The notes beneath the pieces are model-generated. The model saw nothing but the letters and a program-made list of their open reading frames with translations, was not told the origin of the DNA and did not search any database. Source: Antedon mediterranea (Eukaryota; Echinodermata; Crinoidea; Comatulida; Antedonidae). Taken from it: a stretch of 64,000 nt of DNA. This document shows positions 1 to 12,906 of this stretch, piece after piece. Position numbers and translations under genes: made by a program. The stretch lies in the NCBI RefSeq assembly GCF_964355755.1, contig NC_092678.1, forward strand, positions 1,575,922-1,639,921. The letters are read 5' to 3'. How positions within the stretch are numbered: position 1 is the stretch's first letter; the number at the start of each line of letters is the position of its first letter.

Positions 1-1000
1 GCAATTGTAATCTATGTGAATTTCAAATTACAATAACGGTCAACGGAATAGAAAAGATACATTAGCAATATCTCTTGTTTCATCTTATTTGTTCTATGTG
101 CGAGCACATTCGCCATTTCTTCTCAAAGTTGTTGAACCAAAGTTGAACTGACATGCATAATTAAATGAATGTATACAAATGCTTTTTGGATTAGTTTCAA
201 ATATTAAAGATTTAAACAAAATCTGTTTTGTACTTCTTAACAAATTGGTATTTATAGTTTTAAGAATAGCTTAATCCAATAACAGGTTTTTAGAATATTC
301 ATATTAAAAAGTAAATTAAATATGTATGTTTGTTTGTCTGTTAAATATTATCCTCAGCAAAATAATAATTAATAATGATGTTTTATAAAATATGCACTTT
401 TTTATCCAAGAAATAAAAGTGGTTGAAATCCCCACGAACGAGAGAAAAAACAAACTTGGCAAAATAAAAAATAGTATTAAATGCTGCTTATTAAATGTCC
501 AACAAAAAATAACTCTTTTAAAATATTTGTTATTTCTTGATTGACCACATTAAAATAATTTATTTGTTTATTCCTACAAATTAAAATAAATTAGAATAGC
601 TTTTGTGAAAGTTACATCATGAACTCTGTTTCAACTTGTGTTTGATTTTTTTGGCAAGACTTTTTTTAATACAAAAATAAGGCTATGACAAATGAAAAAT
701 GTCATATATGAATAAATCATGAGATGTGGTATATATTATTCAATAGGCCTGTCACATGAAAATGCATTGCTTGGTCACAGATCAACGATTTATATGATTT
801 AGTATGATGATGTGTATGAATCTATACTTTTTTGGTATAATTTGTACATTAAAGTTTTCCATATTATTTCTAGAAAATTATTTCTAGGAATAAAAATGGA
901 TTATATTTTATACAATAATTTCTGTACTTCTGGTGAAATGTAAAAATGAATTTTATCTATTAAAATCAATCCTTTAGGAAAAACATTGTTTTTAAAAATT
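1..1000. other. AT-rich sequence, nothing recognised
   Basis: Strongly A+T-rich DNA with stop codons in all frames. I see no repeat array, inverted-repeat element or exon-like segment here. It looks like intron or intergenic sequence. Confidence 0.6.
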
Positions 1001-1009
1001 AATCAAATC

Positions 1010-1510
1010 AATTAAAAACAATAAATAAGTCTTCTAAATCAATAAAATCAATTAAAATCATATTAAAATGTATTTTTTACATAAAAAATTTGATCAAATC
1101 AAGTCAATCTAATTGATTTATTGCCAACAACTTCCATATTTAATCCAATCCACTGAAGACTAGTTTATACCTGTGCATATTTATTTCTTAAATCAAACAT
1201 TCAATCAAATTAAATCATCAACAAATAAAAAATTGATGATGTATCAACTACTGTACTGTACTTCCATATTCAATTCAATCAATTGAAAACTAGTTATTTA
1301 AATGTAAACTTATTTTTAATCTAACATTCAATCAAATTAAACATTCAATTTCAATCAAATCAATCAATCTGTTTAACATGCACTATACATTCAATCTGAT
1401 CAACTAAAGATATAAATATACATTTTTTTAATAATCAAAAAATCAATCAAATTAAACATTCAATCAAATTAAACATTCAATCAAATGAAACATTCAATCA
1501 GTAAATCAAA
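1010..1510. repeat. Degenerate AT-rich repeat of AATCAAATTAAACATTC type
   Basis: Words such as CAATCAAATTAAACATT, TCAATCAAAT and AAATCAATT recur many times. The most regular stretch is about 1440-1500, with a period near 18 bp. The phrase 'cttccatattcaatccaatc' also recurs near 1130, 1260 and 1525, which suggests an older, longer period of roughly 130-260 bp. It looks like an old, diverged simple-sequence satellite with no coding potential. Confidence 0.7.
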
Positions 1511-1921
1511 ATCCCCACCAACCACTTCCATATTCAATCCTATTTACTGAAGATAGTAGTAGTGGTAGACTTGTCATCATTATCTGTCAGTTGTATGTGT
1601 TTTGCCTTAGGCTTGTTGAGTGCTTTTTCTATGATTGATGGCCAGGCATTGTGTTAATATTCACATGTATATACATTTATGCAGTGATCATCTATAAAAT
1701 ATCATTTTATACTCAGTTAGCACAATTTTAAATTGTGTAGAATATTTTTTATTTTTAAATTATTTGTTGTGTTGTTTCAATTCTTTTTCTGTAAAATTTG
1801 GTCGCACAATTCTGAATATTGTGAATCAGTATTGAAAGTTGAAAGAAAGAATTATATTAAATAAATATAATAAAATATAACAAATTAAAATGTAATTTAA
1901 CATCGTCAAAACTAACTATAG

Positions 1922-2027
1922 GCGTATTCGTTTGGTCACTTTCAAAAACTCCTAACATATAAACAGCTAGAAGCTTAAGGAGCTACGTCTGCTGATTATC
2001 TGCTTAAAACAGCCCAGTCGAATACGC
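1922..2027. repeat. Short inverted-repeat element, GCGTATTCG termini
   Basis: A perfect 9-bp inverted repeat, GCGTATTCG (1922-1930) and CGAATACGC (2019-2027), bounds about 106 bp. The interior is not strongly self-complementary and no clear target-site duplication is visible. It may be a small MITE or a chance pairing. A similar CGAATACG/CGTATTCG arrangement lies near 18430-18510. Confidence 0.3.
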
Positions 2028-2077
2028 TTTTAATTTTATATCCTTTTTTGAAAATAATAATAAATTTTTTTCAGCTG

Positions 2078-2426
2078 CTACTCCTTACTAGTACTACTCC
2101 TTACTAGTACTACTCCTTACTAGTACTACTCCTTACTAGTACTACTCCTTACTAGTACTACTCCTTACTAGTACTACTCCTTACTAGTACCACTCCTTAC
2201 TAGTACTACTCCTTACTAGTACTACTCCTTACTAGTACTACTCCTTACTAGTACTACTCCTTACTAGTACTACTCCTTACTAGTACTACTCCTTACTAGT
2301 ACTACTCCTTACTAGTACCACTCCTTACTAGTACTACTCCTTACTAGTACTACTCCTTACTAGTACTACTCCTTACTAGTACTACTCCTTACTAGTACTA
2401 CTCCTTACTAGTACTACTCCTTACTA
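2078..2426. repeat. 16-bp satellite, about 22 copies
   Basis: The 16-bp unit CTACTCCTTACTAGTA repeats head to tail about 22 times with almost no variation. Each unit carries the palindrome TACTAGTA. The only visible variant (TACCACT instead of TACTACT) occurs twice, near 2191 and 2319. These are 128 bp, or 8 units, apart, so part of the array was duplicated as a block. Confidence 0.95.
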
Positions 2427-4660
2427 AAACTATTTGTTTTCATCATTATCATTCATCATCATTTATTAAAATAAGTTTTCTCCATCTTCCAAGTGGGTAG
2501 ATCATTAAATCATTTCTTCTCTTTCGTAGAATCTTCCTCCAAACCAATATTCATTCTTTCTTTACAGTAATAATAAAAAAAACATACATACATATCTAAT
2601 ATATATTTGTAAATCAAATATTTTTGAGGTAAAGCTGTTAAATTAGATCTGGTTAGAAAGAAAATTGCTACGATTGAAAATGAACATTTATGCATTACAA
2701 ATGTGTGACATTCTGCAATGCACCACTTTAATGATGCAACATTTAATCTGACTTACATTTCTGAACGTGAATAAAAATAAATTAAAATTACAACACGTTA
2801 AGTCGCAATATAGGTAAAATCTTTGCTAAGTGACTGCTCGTGTATGCGGAATTGCCAACAGTATAAAAGTTCATGCGAATTAGGTGGCTGCCTTAAAACG
2901 TAAAACACTTTTCCTAATAAATTTCTTCTCGATTTTTTACTTAAATTGAACAAATTGGAAATTTAATATTTCAAATTTGAATTTTAACACCTGTTTTTAT
3001 ACATTTTATAACAAATAGAGAAATTAAAATTACCTAGACATAATACAATTTGAAGTAGTTTTATGTGAATGTTAGATGTTATTGGCTGTGCCATTAGATG
3101 GCTTTCGCTGTATGTTTAAGTCTTAAGAAAGAGTTTCAATAGGTAAATTGATTATTACGACATCAATTGATATGACCTAACCTGTTACTAGGTCGTCAGG
3201 TCGTTTCAGACCGAATTATTTCCGATATGATTGCTCCGTAAATGAATAATTAATTACTTTCATAATTGACTCTTTAAAACATAATACTTCATCTAATGAT
3301 GTATTTTCCTCAAAAAATGACAAAATAATTATGAAAAATGAAATTTATAATTAGAGATTTCAAGGTACAGTATAGTAGAACTGCTATTTGGAACACTTTA
3401 GGTGTAAATGGTCATATATTGTCCCTTATCAGTTTTACAGGACAGTATAAATTATATTTTAACATTTTTTTCAGCATAAAAGTCAAGGAAACATTTTTGT
3501 AAAATATACACAAATATCTTTTGATTTAAATGGTACAGCTACTATTAAGGGAACACCTTCATATTGAGACAGTAGATGAAAGGGGACGGGAGCGTGGATG
3601 TTGTATCTTCTATCCTTAATGCGTTTCACACAACTACGATACGACTCTGTACACATTGGCTGGCTGGCTGTGTTCGAGTAGGTTCTGCATTAGCCAGGCT
3701 AGGTCTTAGGATAACAAAGTTTTAAAAAAATGAACTAAAAACATCTATTTAAAATTTTTTTAAAATCTGGAAAAGCTTCTCATTTTTAAATGTCCCAATG
3801 CAAAAGCTCTTTATTTGTTATGTTTTTTCTATAGTATTTTTATCTTTAAATCATTCACCGTATCCTTTGTGAATTAAAACACAATTTCCATTTATTCTCA
3901 TTATCTTAGCTTGACATAGTTTTACTTTACCTCTTAGTCTTACTTTGACATTTTTTTATTTGCATTTTGCCAACTAGAACAAACTTCCACACTGCGGTTT
4001 ATAAATCATATTCATGAGATTTGGTTAAATCTTGGCACTGCTTGTAAAAGTTTGCTTGGCTACGGAAACAATTATTAGAAAAATCTGTTTAAAATACTTT
4101 TAGCACCAACACAACCGTATGGTGGAGAATCTCCTGGCGTTATGGCGTGTGCGATTGAAATACTGTATTGAATTGGTGTAGTAGTTTTAGTTAATATATT
4201 TTCTGTAATTTTATGCATTTTTTGCACTTATCTACATTAAATCATGTAGATTTAATTTGAGGTAAAATAATTTAAGATTACCGCATTTGAATAATAATAA
4301 CAATGATAATGGTTGTCTTATAATTATATAGCTCTTATTATTTCTAAGCACTTTACAAAAAACATTAATGAAAAACCAACAAAAAAAACAAGCAGTGGAA
4401 ACATTTTCACTGCTTTGTTCAAGAAGTTTTTAGTTTCATTGCGAGGGTTTGAAATGCACCTTTTTGCTGACACCTAAAAAATATCAAATTTACATTCAAG
4501 TTAAATTAAAGACGACCTCTATTAATATTCTTCTATTCTTCAATACATCTTTTTACAATAAGTTTTTCATTTAATTTAATTACAGTAATAACTAGCAGTT
4601 ACATTTCTACTATTTTCTAAAATTGAACTTCTGTTGAACTTTGAATAACCTATATACACA
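2427..4660. other. AT-rich non-coding stretch with a diverged MITE remnant
   Basis: No supported gene. Around 3366-3620 there are diverged words of the 'GTAGAAC...CTATTAAGGGAACAC' family seen elsewhere in the window (GTACAGTATAGTAGAAC near 3364, CTATTAAGGGAACACC near 3541). This is probably a decayed copy. The rest is unremarkable. Confidence 0.5.
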
Positions 4661-4701
4661 GTGATCAAGGTGTAACTTACTATGTCTTGTTTTCATTCAG
4701 G

Positions 4702-4944
4702 TTTCCATGGCAATTGAATACCAAGAGAACTATAGAATTTCTGATTGACCTACTTTTGAGAGAAATCTGTTGTGAAATCTTTCAAATTTGTGACCTGATA
4801 AAAAAAAAAGAAAATTCTTGGCATATTTTGAACTTGACCTTCCTATGTGAAATGTATCAAACTGCCCTGGGAAAATACTATATTGTCACACCCATCTGTA
4901 GCTTGTACTCTAGTCACTTTTTCTTCCCAGCAAAGAAAAGTTGA
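4702..4944 (+). CDS. Weak candidate exon after a good splice-acceptor-like site
   Basis: A pyrimidine-rich stretch ending TTTTCATTCAG (to about 4700) looks like a 3' splice site. It is followed by an open frame of about 80 codons to a TGA at 4942-4944. The frame starts FPWQLNTKRTIEFLIDLL and later includes a KKKE run. Another frame gives only VSMAIEYQENYRISD and then a stop. No domain is recognised. The A+T-rich composition and run of A bases at 4800-4810 make a chance ORF quite possible. If real, it would be a terminal exon, but no clear AATAAA lies close downstream. Confidence 0.13.
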   Translation, partial: FPWQLNTKRTIEFLIDLLLREICCEIFQICDLIKKKENSWHILNLTFLCEMYQTALGKYYIVTPICSLYSSHFFFPAKKS

Positions 4945-5320
4945 TAATTAAGCTTTTTCCTTACTCAAAAGTAACAGAGGGGGTGTACACACAGTGAAAT
5001 TAATTCGACCTATTCACAAGCGACATTATTTGAACCGTCAATTGTTATAATTACTGACATTTGTGTATATCCTTGCATTGCATCCATTCTCTTATAAATA
5101 AGAATGATGTAATACATTATGAATGTTAAATGTTCTGTAGTATTATTTATAATAATGTTATTTTAGTATGCAACTTTTGTTTTTATCTACTAGTACTACG
5201 CCCTCATGCTATATCCACCATTGTACACTATATATCATACTACTATGTTTTTATCATGCGTTTACTACATATGTTGTATTTTCAAACATGATGAACTCTA
5301 AATGTTTTACCACACACACA

Positions 5321-5383
5321 ATGTCACATATGTCTACGTCATTATCGTTCCGAAGAAATTACGACATACAACATATGTGACAT
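5321..5383. repeat. 13-bp perfect inverted repeat (hairpin)
   Basis: ATGTCACATATGT at 5321-5333 is perfectly inverted at 5371-5383 (ACATATGTGACAT), with a 37-bp loop. It could form a hairpin. It has no associated gene and no larger element around it. Confidence 0.6.
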
Positions 5384-6485
5384 CCATATAATTTTTGTCC
5401 TAAACAATCGTATCCCATGAACGAGCTAATGTCGTACGATTACAATCACATGCCATTTGAAAATTAATATTATTCAAATGTTAAATATAATCATCGCTGT
5501 AAGTTGAATAAGAATTATGGCAATATAACAAAAAAACATTGATGACTGTAATGAATCTTGCCATGTAATGAATTATTCATGATCTGAGGTCAAGGGTTCA
5601 AGCATCACTCAGTATGAATATTTGAGAATGTTATACATTATAGTAAAAATATGAGATATTAAATTATTGTAAATCACTTACGGAGTTAAACTGTAATCTA
5701 TCGATTATAATGTCACATTATTGAAATTAATGAACATTAAGGAAAAAAGAAACATATTGATTGAAAGAATTACAATCATAAATTTATAATATACTTTGTA
5801 TGATTCTTCAAAGTGAATGCATAGTTTTAAAAATCATTTTCAAAATTGATAAGAGGCATGTTTAGAAAAAGTCTTAATGGTGATAACATGGACAGTAGTT
5901 GGATGGCCTGGTTTATGTGAACCTCAAAGAATCTAATATGTTTTCTTGTCTGACTGATGTTGAGAACAGGGGGAATGATACAAGATAGATTATACTGTTT
6001 TGAATAGAAATGCATAGTTGTCACTATATACCGACACTCTGTTTCATTTGGAGTAATACAGACATTTAATAGAGACAAGAGAGCACTCAATAGCTCTCCT
6101 CACATTTTCAAGGAGCTTGATTTGTTTGTTACTATAAAGAAGTTTTACTCGTTCTCACCAGTGCCTCTTTGAACAATTTTGTTTATATTCGTCATAAATT
6201 TCTATTCATTAGGTTTTTGTATGGAAAAATTAAGGAGCGACAAATTTTGATCTCCTCAAATCATTTATAGAAATGCAGACAAGCGGCAGCATGATCGCTT
6301 TCCTTATATATTAAGGTCTGGTAACTATGAGAAAAATTGCAGACTTGCCCACTACCAGGGGTGTAGTCACACACCTGGGCCTTTAAGGCAGTTCAGAACT
6401 TTGTATTTCAAACCCCTTCCTATTGTTCCAAAATAAACAAATTCCATTGTCAAAAAAATGTAGATTTGTCCAAATTAATTCTTAA
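5384..6485. other. AT-rich sequence, nothing recognised
   Basis: No repeat array or convincing exon. The short reading frames here have random-looking composition. Confidence 0.5.
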
Positions 6486-6659
6486 AGATATATTTCCCCC
6501 CTGAAAAAAAAATCTTGTTGAATATGCCATTTTCACGTTGCATAATACTTTGACCAAAACAATAGTCAAATTAAAGTGAATTTTCTATTGAAGTAAATAA
6601 CTTTACTATTCAAAGTCTGATAATCATAATTTTTCATGTTTTTGGGGGACAATACATCT
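6486..6659. mobile_element. MITE with TTAA at its left flank, copy 1
   Basis: The right end GGGGGACAATACATCT (to 6659) matches the right end of the larger element at 63344-63887. The left end AGATATATTTCCCCCCTG follows a TTAA at 6482-6485 and is the diverged inverse. The right flank is TTGA, a probable one-base change from TTAA. The interior near 6570-6650 (AAGTGAATTT, AATAACTTTA) also resembles the larger copy, so this looks like an internally deleted relative. TTAA targets are typical of piggyBac-type transposons. Assigning it to that group is inference. Confidence 0.6.
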
Positions 6660-7099
6660 TGAACCATCTGGAAGGAAAATTAAATTTGCCCATGCCTAGA
6701 CTATGAGTTGGTGTTTTATAGAATCTCAAAGAATTATCACTAGAGGTGTGTTAGTGGGTAGCAGTAAGTACATTGAGAATCATAATTTAAGTATTTAGCT
6801 AGAAATTTGTAAACAATGTTGAATACAACATATTTTAAATGTCAAGTCAGTTCAGATCATGTGAAAGGATTTTATGTTTAATACTTGGTAAATGTCAATT
6901 TTTAGTATAAAATTGTGCGGGGGAAAAAAAATATCAAAATACAATTAACTCTCATGACAATTAATATGTCAGTCAATATCAATTAATCAATTAAACATTG
7001 TATACAAATTTGGTATCAAAGAATTTCAAGCCATATTCATAAAGTTTGTGTTTTCCAGTAGTAGTCATAAAGTGGTTTAGTGGTCAGAAGAAAAGAGAA

Positions 7100-7192
7100 C
7101 TTTGTGCTGGCCAACACAGGGTTGTCAAAGGCCTCGGTAAAACTGTTTTCAGGTTGAAACCTTACTAGCCATACAGGTGACTACGGCCCTGT
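7100..7192 (+). repeat. Dispersed repeat (GTTGTCAAAGGCCTCGGT...), copy 1
   Basis: The segment containing GGTTGTCAAAGGCCTCGG, CAGGTTGAAACC and CTACGGCCCTG matches the opposite strand of 57402-57490 over about 90 bp at high similarity. It is therefore an interspersed repeat, class unknown. The central CAGGTTGAAACCT/AGGTTTCAACCTG is partly self-complementary. Confidence 0.7.
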
Positions 7193-9281
7193 TTTACTGT
7201 ACCTAAAACTGAGTGTAATTCTGGCTAGAATGTGTACTTACTTAACAAACAGTGTATCTTTTGGAAGAGTAGGGTTACCTTGGTCTAGCTAAATCTGTAG
7301 TTATACTTGTTTTTGATAGATTTCATTTAAATTGCAATGATTATTATAGTAAATAGTCAATTATCGGATGTCATTCTGTTTTTTGTTTTCAAGAAAACAT
7401 AGTAATTATCAATTTGAATGATTTAATAACCTGTCAATATATAATAGAGAAGAATCATCATTAACATTGTGTTTGTATACAGTAATTATGTGAAACATCT
7501 GGACTTGGACATCGAACAAAACATGTAAAATTATATAAGATGAGATATTGTGGTTGTATAATAGTCATTGCACTACATTTTGTATGTCAAGGTTTTACCG
7601 ATCAAACACAGTTGTTTTCATGTTCAATTCAAATGTAATATCACCTGCTAGAATAGTTTCTTCATTTTAAAAGAAAACTAAGATGGGGAATGATTTTTAG
7701 TGGTTCCAACCCTGGTGAGGTGCTGCCTAATAAGGTCAGGAGGGGTCAACACACAGGGTTTTTATCCTTCTGTAGCTCAGTTTTTACATGATGCGTCAAA
7801 CTGTTGTTGTGGACATATTTTCCGACTAGGGCTCGAAATTCATGCTAGCAAACTAGCATTTTGCTATTCATCACATCATGAAAACGAAAAACTGCCACAC
7901 TTTGTTTTGACTCTTGTAAGTTTTATGGTCATTTTTGTGGAGTGCGGGTCATTGATTTGTCCATAATTATTGTGTTTCATAATAATACATTTTCGAAATA
8001 TCATTAACAATATTTTTTATTATGCATGTTTTTTTGTATTTTTATGCCTTTATATTATTTGTCTATGCCTCTGTTTATGGGATAGATATTATAATTTTGC
8101 TGGCATTATAATGTTGTATGAATATAAGGAAAGAGACATTAAGACTGGATATCTATCAATCATACTCCAGTCTCCTCGTTAATTATATGCCAGGTTCATA
8201 TAGAGGCCATCATGTTAAACGTACATGAGATGAAAAGCTTCATCTCAACGTTTGTACGTTTCAAAACTATGTTGAATCATTTATGTTAATAAGAAAGATT
8301 TTTTAAAATGTATTTTCTCATTTGTGTTTTTTGCTTAGGGGCAAGATGTACGAGATGAGATGTGCCGTCTGGCCTGTTTAACAATCTAAGCTCATCAAGG
8401 CATTCTAATTGGTACGTTATGCTCTGTTTCTTACTGCATATTGCGCTACAATTTTTTTACATACAATTTTTAATTGTTAACAGACAAGACAAATGTCTCT
8501 AATGAACAGATGCCTATAGCCAGAATTCTTAATAAAAAATGTTAACATTTTTTCTATCTGTCTTTTTCATGTTTTTCAACCTTATTCGTAACCGGGTTCC
8601 CTCCCCGATAATCCGCACTAACCGTTGAACTTGAACAGATAAACCACTTGTGCCCCTTTGACTAGGGCACCTGCTGATGTTCGCTGTCGTTGAATATGAC
8701 TAAATATTAGACCAACGTTTTGGCAAACTTCCTATCTGATATTTGATTGAAATTTTCCTAGCGGCCTATGATTAATTGTGAATCACCTAATGACATTGGT
8801 TTTAGCTGTCAAACAATTATTTTAATAATACTACTAACCATGTGATCATAGTAATAGTACTGTAAAATGTAGTGGACTTTTATTGTCACTGAGGATGCCT
8901 CTCCATAAATCTTAGATCTCTCCTAGTGTGCTAAACTCCCTGATGTCATCCAATCGAATCAGTCTATTGTCTTCCTCTGTTTCTCTGTAATTCTAAAGGA
9001 AGTCTGTGGCTTCACATGTTCCAGTCCACTGTTTAGGTTCTCTCTATCAATTTTCCCATTTCTAAGCGACATATCTACCCTCATGGCATCCTACAACATC
9101 AGTATGTTTTGTCTTCTTCTATGTCAGTAAGGTGTCTAGTCTGTTACCCTATGGTTCCTTCAGCCTCCTGAATATGTGTCCTGTCTTTGTATTGATTGTT
9201 TACATTGGTTCTTGCTCTTATGTCAAGGTTGGTTCTTTCACACATCTCGTTTTCTCTATCAACTCTTTCCTCTTAAGATAG
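7193..9281. other. No supported gene; contains a hairpin
   Basis: Mostly AT-rich sequence. The interval 7820-7970 shares scattered words with 25965-26120 (ATCATGAAAAC, GTCCATAATT.TTGT) and may be an old dispersed repeat. The 8880-9280 interval is pyrimidine-rich and less AT-biased but contains no frame I recognise. Confidence 0.45.
8217..8261. repeat. Hairpin-forming inverted repeat
   Basis: Two nested complementary arm pairs are present. The outer pair is AAACGTAC (8217-8224) and GTACGTTT (8254-8261). The inner pair is TGAGATGAA (8226-8234) and TTCATCTCA (8239-8247), around the 4-nt loop AAGC. The stem is asymmetric, with a 6-nt bulge on the 3' side. It would fold stably as RNA. No host transcript is evident. 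Confidence 0.6.
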
Positions 9282-9704
9282 TTGGTTTTAGGTTATGGTT
9301 TACTTACCAATGCCATGGCTCTAGGTCCAAATCATGACACTGCAGACACTGCATTAATATTAGGATTTTTTCTTCTTTTCTTTTATTTCATCTACACAAA
9401 CAAGTCAGGGAAGTTGCATCAGCATGGTACTACACCACAAATGTGGACGCAATCCCTATCTAGTAAGAAATACCAAACCAATACTATTCTAATAAAATCA
9501 TTTTTTGGGTTCCCGATTTTAAATGAGATTGGTTCCTTAAAAAACACAATAGTTTATTGTCATTTATTTTTCTACCTTTCCTCTTTTTCCAGTTCTAGTA
9601 ATTATTTACACACAAAAAAATATGACTCTATTGACATAGGCCTACAGCAACCACCAGTTAATTTGTATGATCTTGTTATTACTCATGAACAACATGACCA
9701 CTAA
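9282..9704 (+). CDS. 140-codon open frame, probably fortuitous
   Basis: This is the longest non-repetitive open frame in the window. It opens at a non-ATG (TTG) codon. The first in-frame ATG comes about 11 codons later (NAMALGPNHD). Residues about 25-40 (ALILGFFLLFFYFIY) would make one membrane-spanning segment. The rest is Ser/Thr/Asn/Tyr-rich, ends in HEQHDH, and matches no family I know. Codon choice simply follows the local AT bias. There is no splice or promoter context. I regard it as chance or a decayed repeat rather than a gene. Confidence 0.1.
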   Translation: MVLGYGLLTNAMALGPNHDTADTALILGFFLLFFYFIYTNKSGKLHQHGTTPQMWTQSLSSKKYQTNTILIKSFFGFPILNEIGSLKNTIVYCHLFFYLSSFSSSSNYLHTKKYDSIDIGLQQPPVNLYDLVITHEQHDH

Positions 9705-10689
9705 CGAGCAAGTGTGCACTAACGAGCAAGTGAACTCAGGAAGTATGACTCGGCCTTGTATTGTTCCTATTTATGGGCATAACTAAAATATGACATTAGA
9801 TTATGATTGACAGTGTTGATGAGATTATTTTGTCACATTTATTGATAATGTTATGGTGACCTACTTCTTAGTTTCCAAGGATTAAGGGCCTGATTGTGTT
9901 GCATAGCGGCAAACAAACTGTTTATTTAAAAAATGTAAATAAAAAATAAATTTTTACTTGCAAATAACTGTTTAAATTAGTGGCTGGTTGTTTAAATTAT
10001 GTAAAATACAATGAGATCTGGTGGTCAAACGTCAATCAAATTACCATTACTTTGCATTGCAACTAAAAGTTGTACAGCAATAACCGGTTAAATGCAATCT
10101 AACCCAAATAACCCCTAATAATTTGGGTGTTTTTAACGTTATTTTCATGCTGCCATAAAAAAATTTGTCCTGTTATTATATTCATGGTTATTTATTTGTT
10201 CGCAGAAAACAGGGCCAAGTCAAATTTATTTACTATTTTTCCAAACTGTACCATAATGTTCAAGTTTTTTTTAACAATAATATTAACACTGGTTGTATTT
10301 AATACATAAATGTTAAATGTTAATCTGTATGGATTTCAATAAACTGTTATCTGTGCGGGTTTTTATGTAATGTAAATATTCATAACATAATATTACATAA
10401 GGCCTAATGAAATTTATTTTAATATTTATAACTAATTATTAATTAATTATTTATTACTTAATTACTACAGAGGACATTTTCAATCATAAAAATCGCTTGT
10501 TTTTACGAATGGAAATAACCAAAGCATAATCGTTATAAAAGAACCAACTGATCTAATACGACAAAGTTTGCTAAACTTGTTGTCTTTTTTTCTATGCAGA
10601 TATAGTAACAACCTATCTTTTTTTCTTTGTAATTTCTCTCTATTTTTTCTCTCAGTGCTTTGGGACAATCTTATGATTGTATAAGCGCT

Positions 10690-11130
10690 TTATAAATCAA
10701 ACAACATTACATTATATTAATAATATTACATTATCTTCTGTGTTACATAAAAGTTACATATTAAAAAAAAATAGGTCTTACAAATATGCATGCATAAAAT
10801 ATAAATTTATTTCCAACATATTTATAATTTCTTTTTCGACAAAGGGTGCCGAACCTTTCATCATAAAAATACTGGTTATAATAATATTTCATTATCTCTT
10901 GTTATGTAAAAGTGACATATTTTTTTAGAAATGTATTTTTTTTTAATATATAAATATGCAGGTATAAAATATAATTTTAATTCTAGCATATTTTGATTCT
11001 TTTGCGGCAAAGGTTACCAAACTTTTCATCGTAAAAATACTGGTTATAGTAATACTTCATTAGCTTATGTTATGTAAAAGTGACATAGCTGTTTTAGAAA
11101 TATTACTTTATGCAGGTATAACATTTTTCA
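10690..11130. repeat. Degenerate tandem repeat, period about 161-168 bp
   Basis: The phrase CATTAtCTtnTGTTAcgTAAAAGTgACATA recurs from 10729, 10890 and 11058. Between these, ATATGCA.G.ATAAAATATAA, then (C/G)AAAGG.T.CC(A/G)AACnTTTCATC.TAAAAATACTGGTTATA, recurs with the same spacing. About 2.5 diverged units are present, within a very AT-rich block. Confidence 0.8.
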
Positions 11131-12906
11131 TATTAATATTATATATCTTATGTTATATAATATTAAGATGTTTGTTATAAATTTTGTTTGTTAGATGTTT
11201 TTAATATATAAATATGCAGTATCAAATTTAAATTAAATACTCGATAACTCTATCAATTTTATCAATTAGATTTTATATTAATTAATATTGTCATGTCTGT
11301 ACAACAACTCTAGAAATTTGAACAAATTAAGCTTTGGTGACCTTTTAATTTACAAGTTAAAGAAAGTTATTTGAGATTTCTTGATGAAGATCTTTCTGAA
11401 ACTGAGTGTGACCTATCTTACATAACTGCAAAACTATATTTCTAGAATATGTAAGCTAAAAACACAAATATATTGGTGTAGACTACGGTAAAATGCTGGA
11501 TGTGATCCTGGCATGCAGCATTATTCAAAACATGTTTCTTGCTCTCCTTTCGCTGTCACCTCTTTAATCCCTCTGTATCTCTTTCTCTCTTCATACCTCT
11601 CATTTAATTTAATCTGGTACCTCAATATGGATGACAAAGTATGACGTCAAACCAACAAACGCAGCATCAGTCATCCAGAAATTAATCTATCAATCACTCT
11701 GTTAATGCTATCATCGCTTTTAATTGCGTTATTACGCAGAGTGACGTGCTTTTTGGTTCACAACCTTATCGATATTTTGCTAATTAACGATCCATTAAAT
11801 CTACTCTACCATATGATGCGAAATACTGTCATGGAAAAACAGTATGGTAATCGAGTTGTTGTTTTTGATCTTCCGGCCCTCAACCTTCTAACATAATACA
11901 TTCTAGAGATTGGATAATTAAAATTTATCTTAAAATAGTGGAAAAATCGTAATTGCGTTGTTTTTTACTTTGTGATGGCGTAAGCAGTATCAATAGAAAA
12001 CAAGCGTGTAAAACTTTGTTATCAATAGTGAACAAGTAATATCGTAATTTAAAGTAGTATTTCTTTATCCACCCGCCCACTTCCTTTGGAACTGTATTAA
12101 GATATTAAACTATTAAGAAATATAGATTTTGTTTATAAAATGTTTTTTATTGAAATTGTGAAAAAAACAACGCAATTATTTTGTTTTTTTTATACCTCGG
12201 CCCACAACTTTTGCACAAATTAAGTATCCCAAGTGGAAAACAAGATAATTTGTTAATAACTTTGGTTGTTGAGATTGTGAATCATTAACAATATTTTAAT
12301 TATGATGTTTACTATTTACTTAGGCCCACACATTGGACAGTAAATAAAAATAACAAAAACACAATAAAGATGATGATCAAATAAAGATCGTAATGTTGAA
12401 TCATATCTTGCCTCTTGTTATTTGACGTCAGTTTTATACTATGTTACACAATAGTGAACAAACAGTTATTATTGTTTATGTGTCTATCCACTTCCTTTAT
12501 TTAATCCTGTTGAAATATCGGTTTAATATTTGTGTGGAAAGTCTTTAATTAAACTATTGTTGTTGAGATAGTGGACAAACAATCTTATTCTTCTTTCTTT
12601 TGCTAGACATGCCCACGTTTTCATCGTACTGTATTGATTTTGTGAAGATGGAAAGGACTCAAGGGTGGGTCTGGAGAAGATGGTGATTTATATTCTTACA
12701 GTACTATAGATGTTGATGTTTTATAGATGTTGATTGAAAAGGTTTTCTAAAAGTGACAAACCTAAATTTAGCTATAAAATTGTTAAAAAAGCGATTGTTC
12801 AGACTTAAATTTGATACAAACTTCCACCTCCCTAAATCAAATCACCCATGATCCTCATTTTCAATTTTTTTCTGAGTAGCATACAGCAATACATCGAAGA
12901 CGTATT
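11131..12906. other. AT-rich non-coding stretch with faint internal repetition
   Basis: No supported gene. Words such as CAATAGTGAACAA, CCACTTCCTTT and GTTGAGAT.GTG recur between about 11990 and 12560, suggesting a very old repeat. A 63-codon frame at 11705-11896 has no recognisable features. Confidence 0.4.

Noticed and set aside
8880-9280. Pyrimidine-rich, less AT-biased segment suspected of being a decayed retrotransposon on the minus strand
   Set aside because: No reverse-transcriptase motif or sustained frame could be found.
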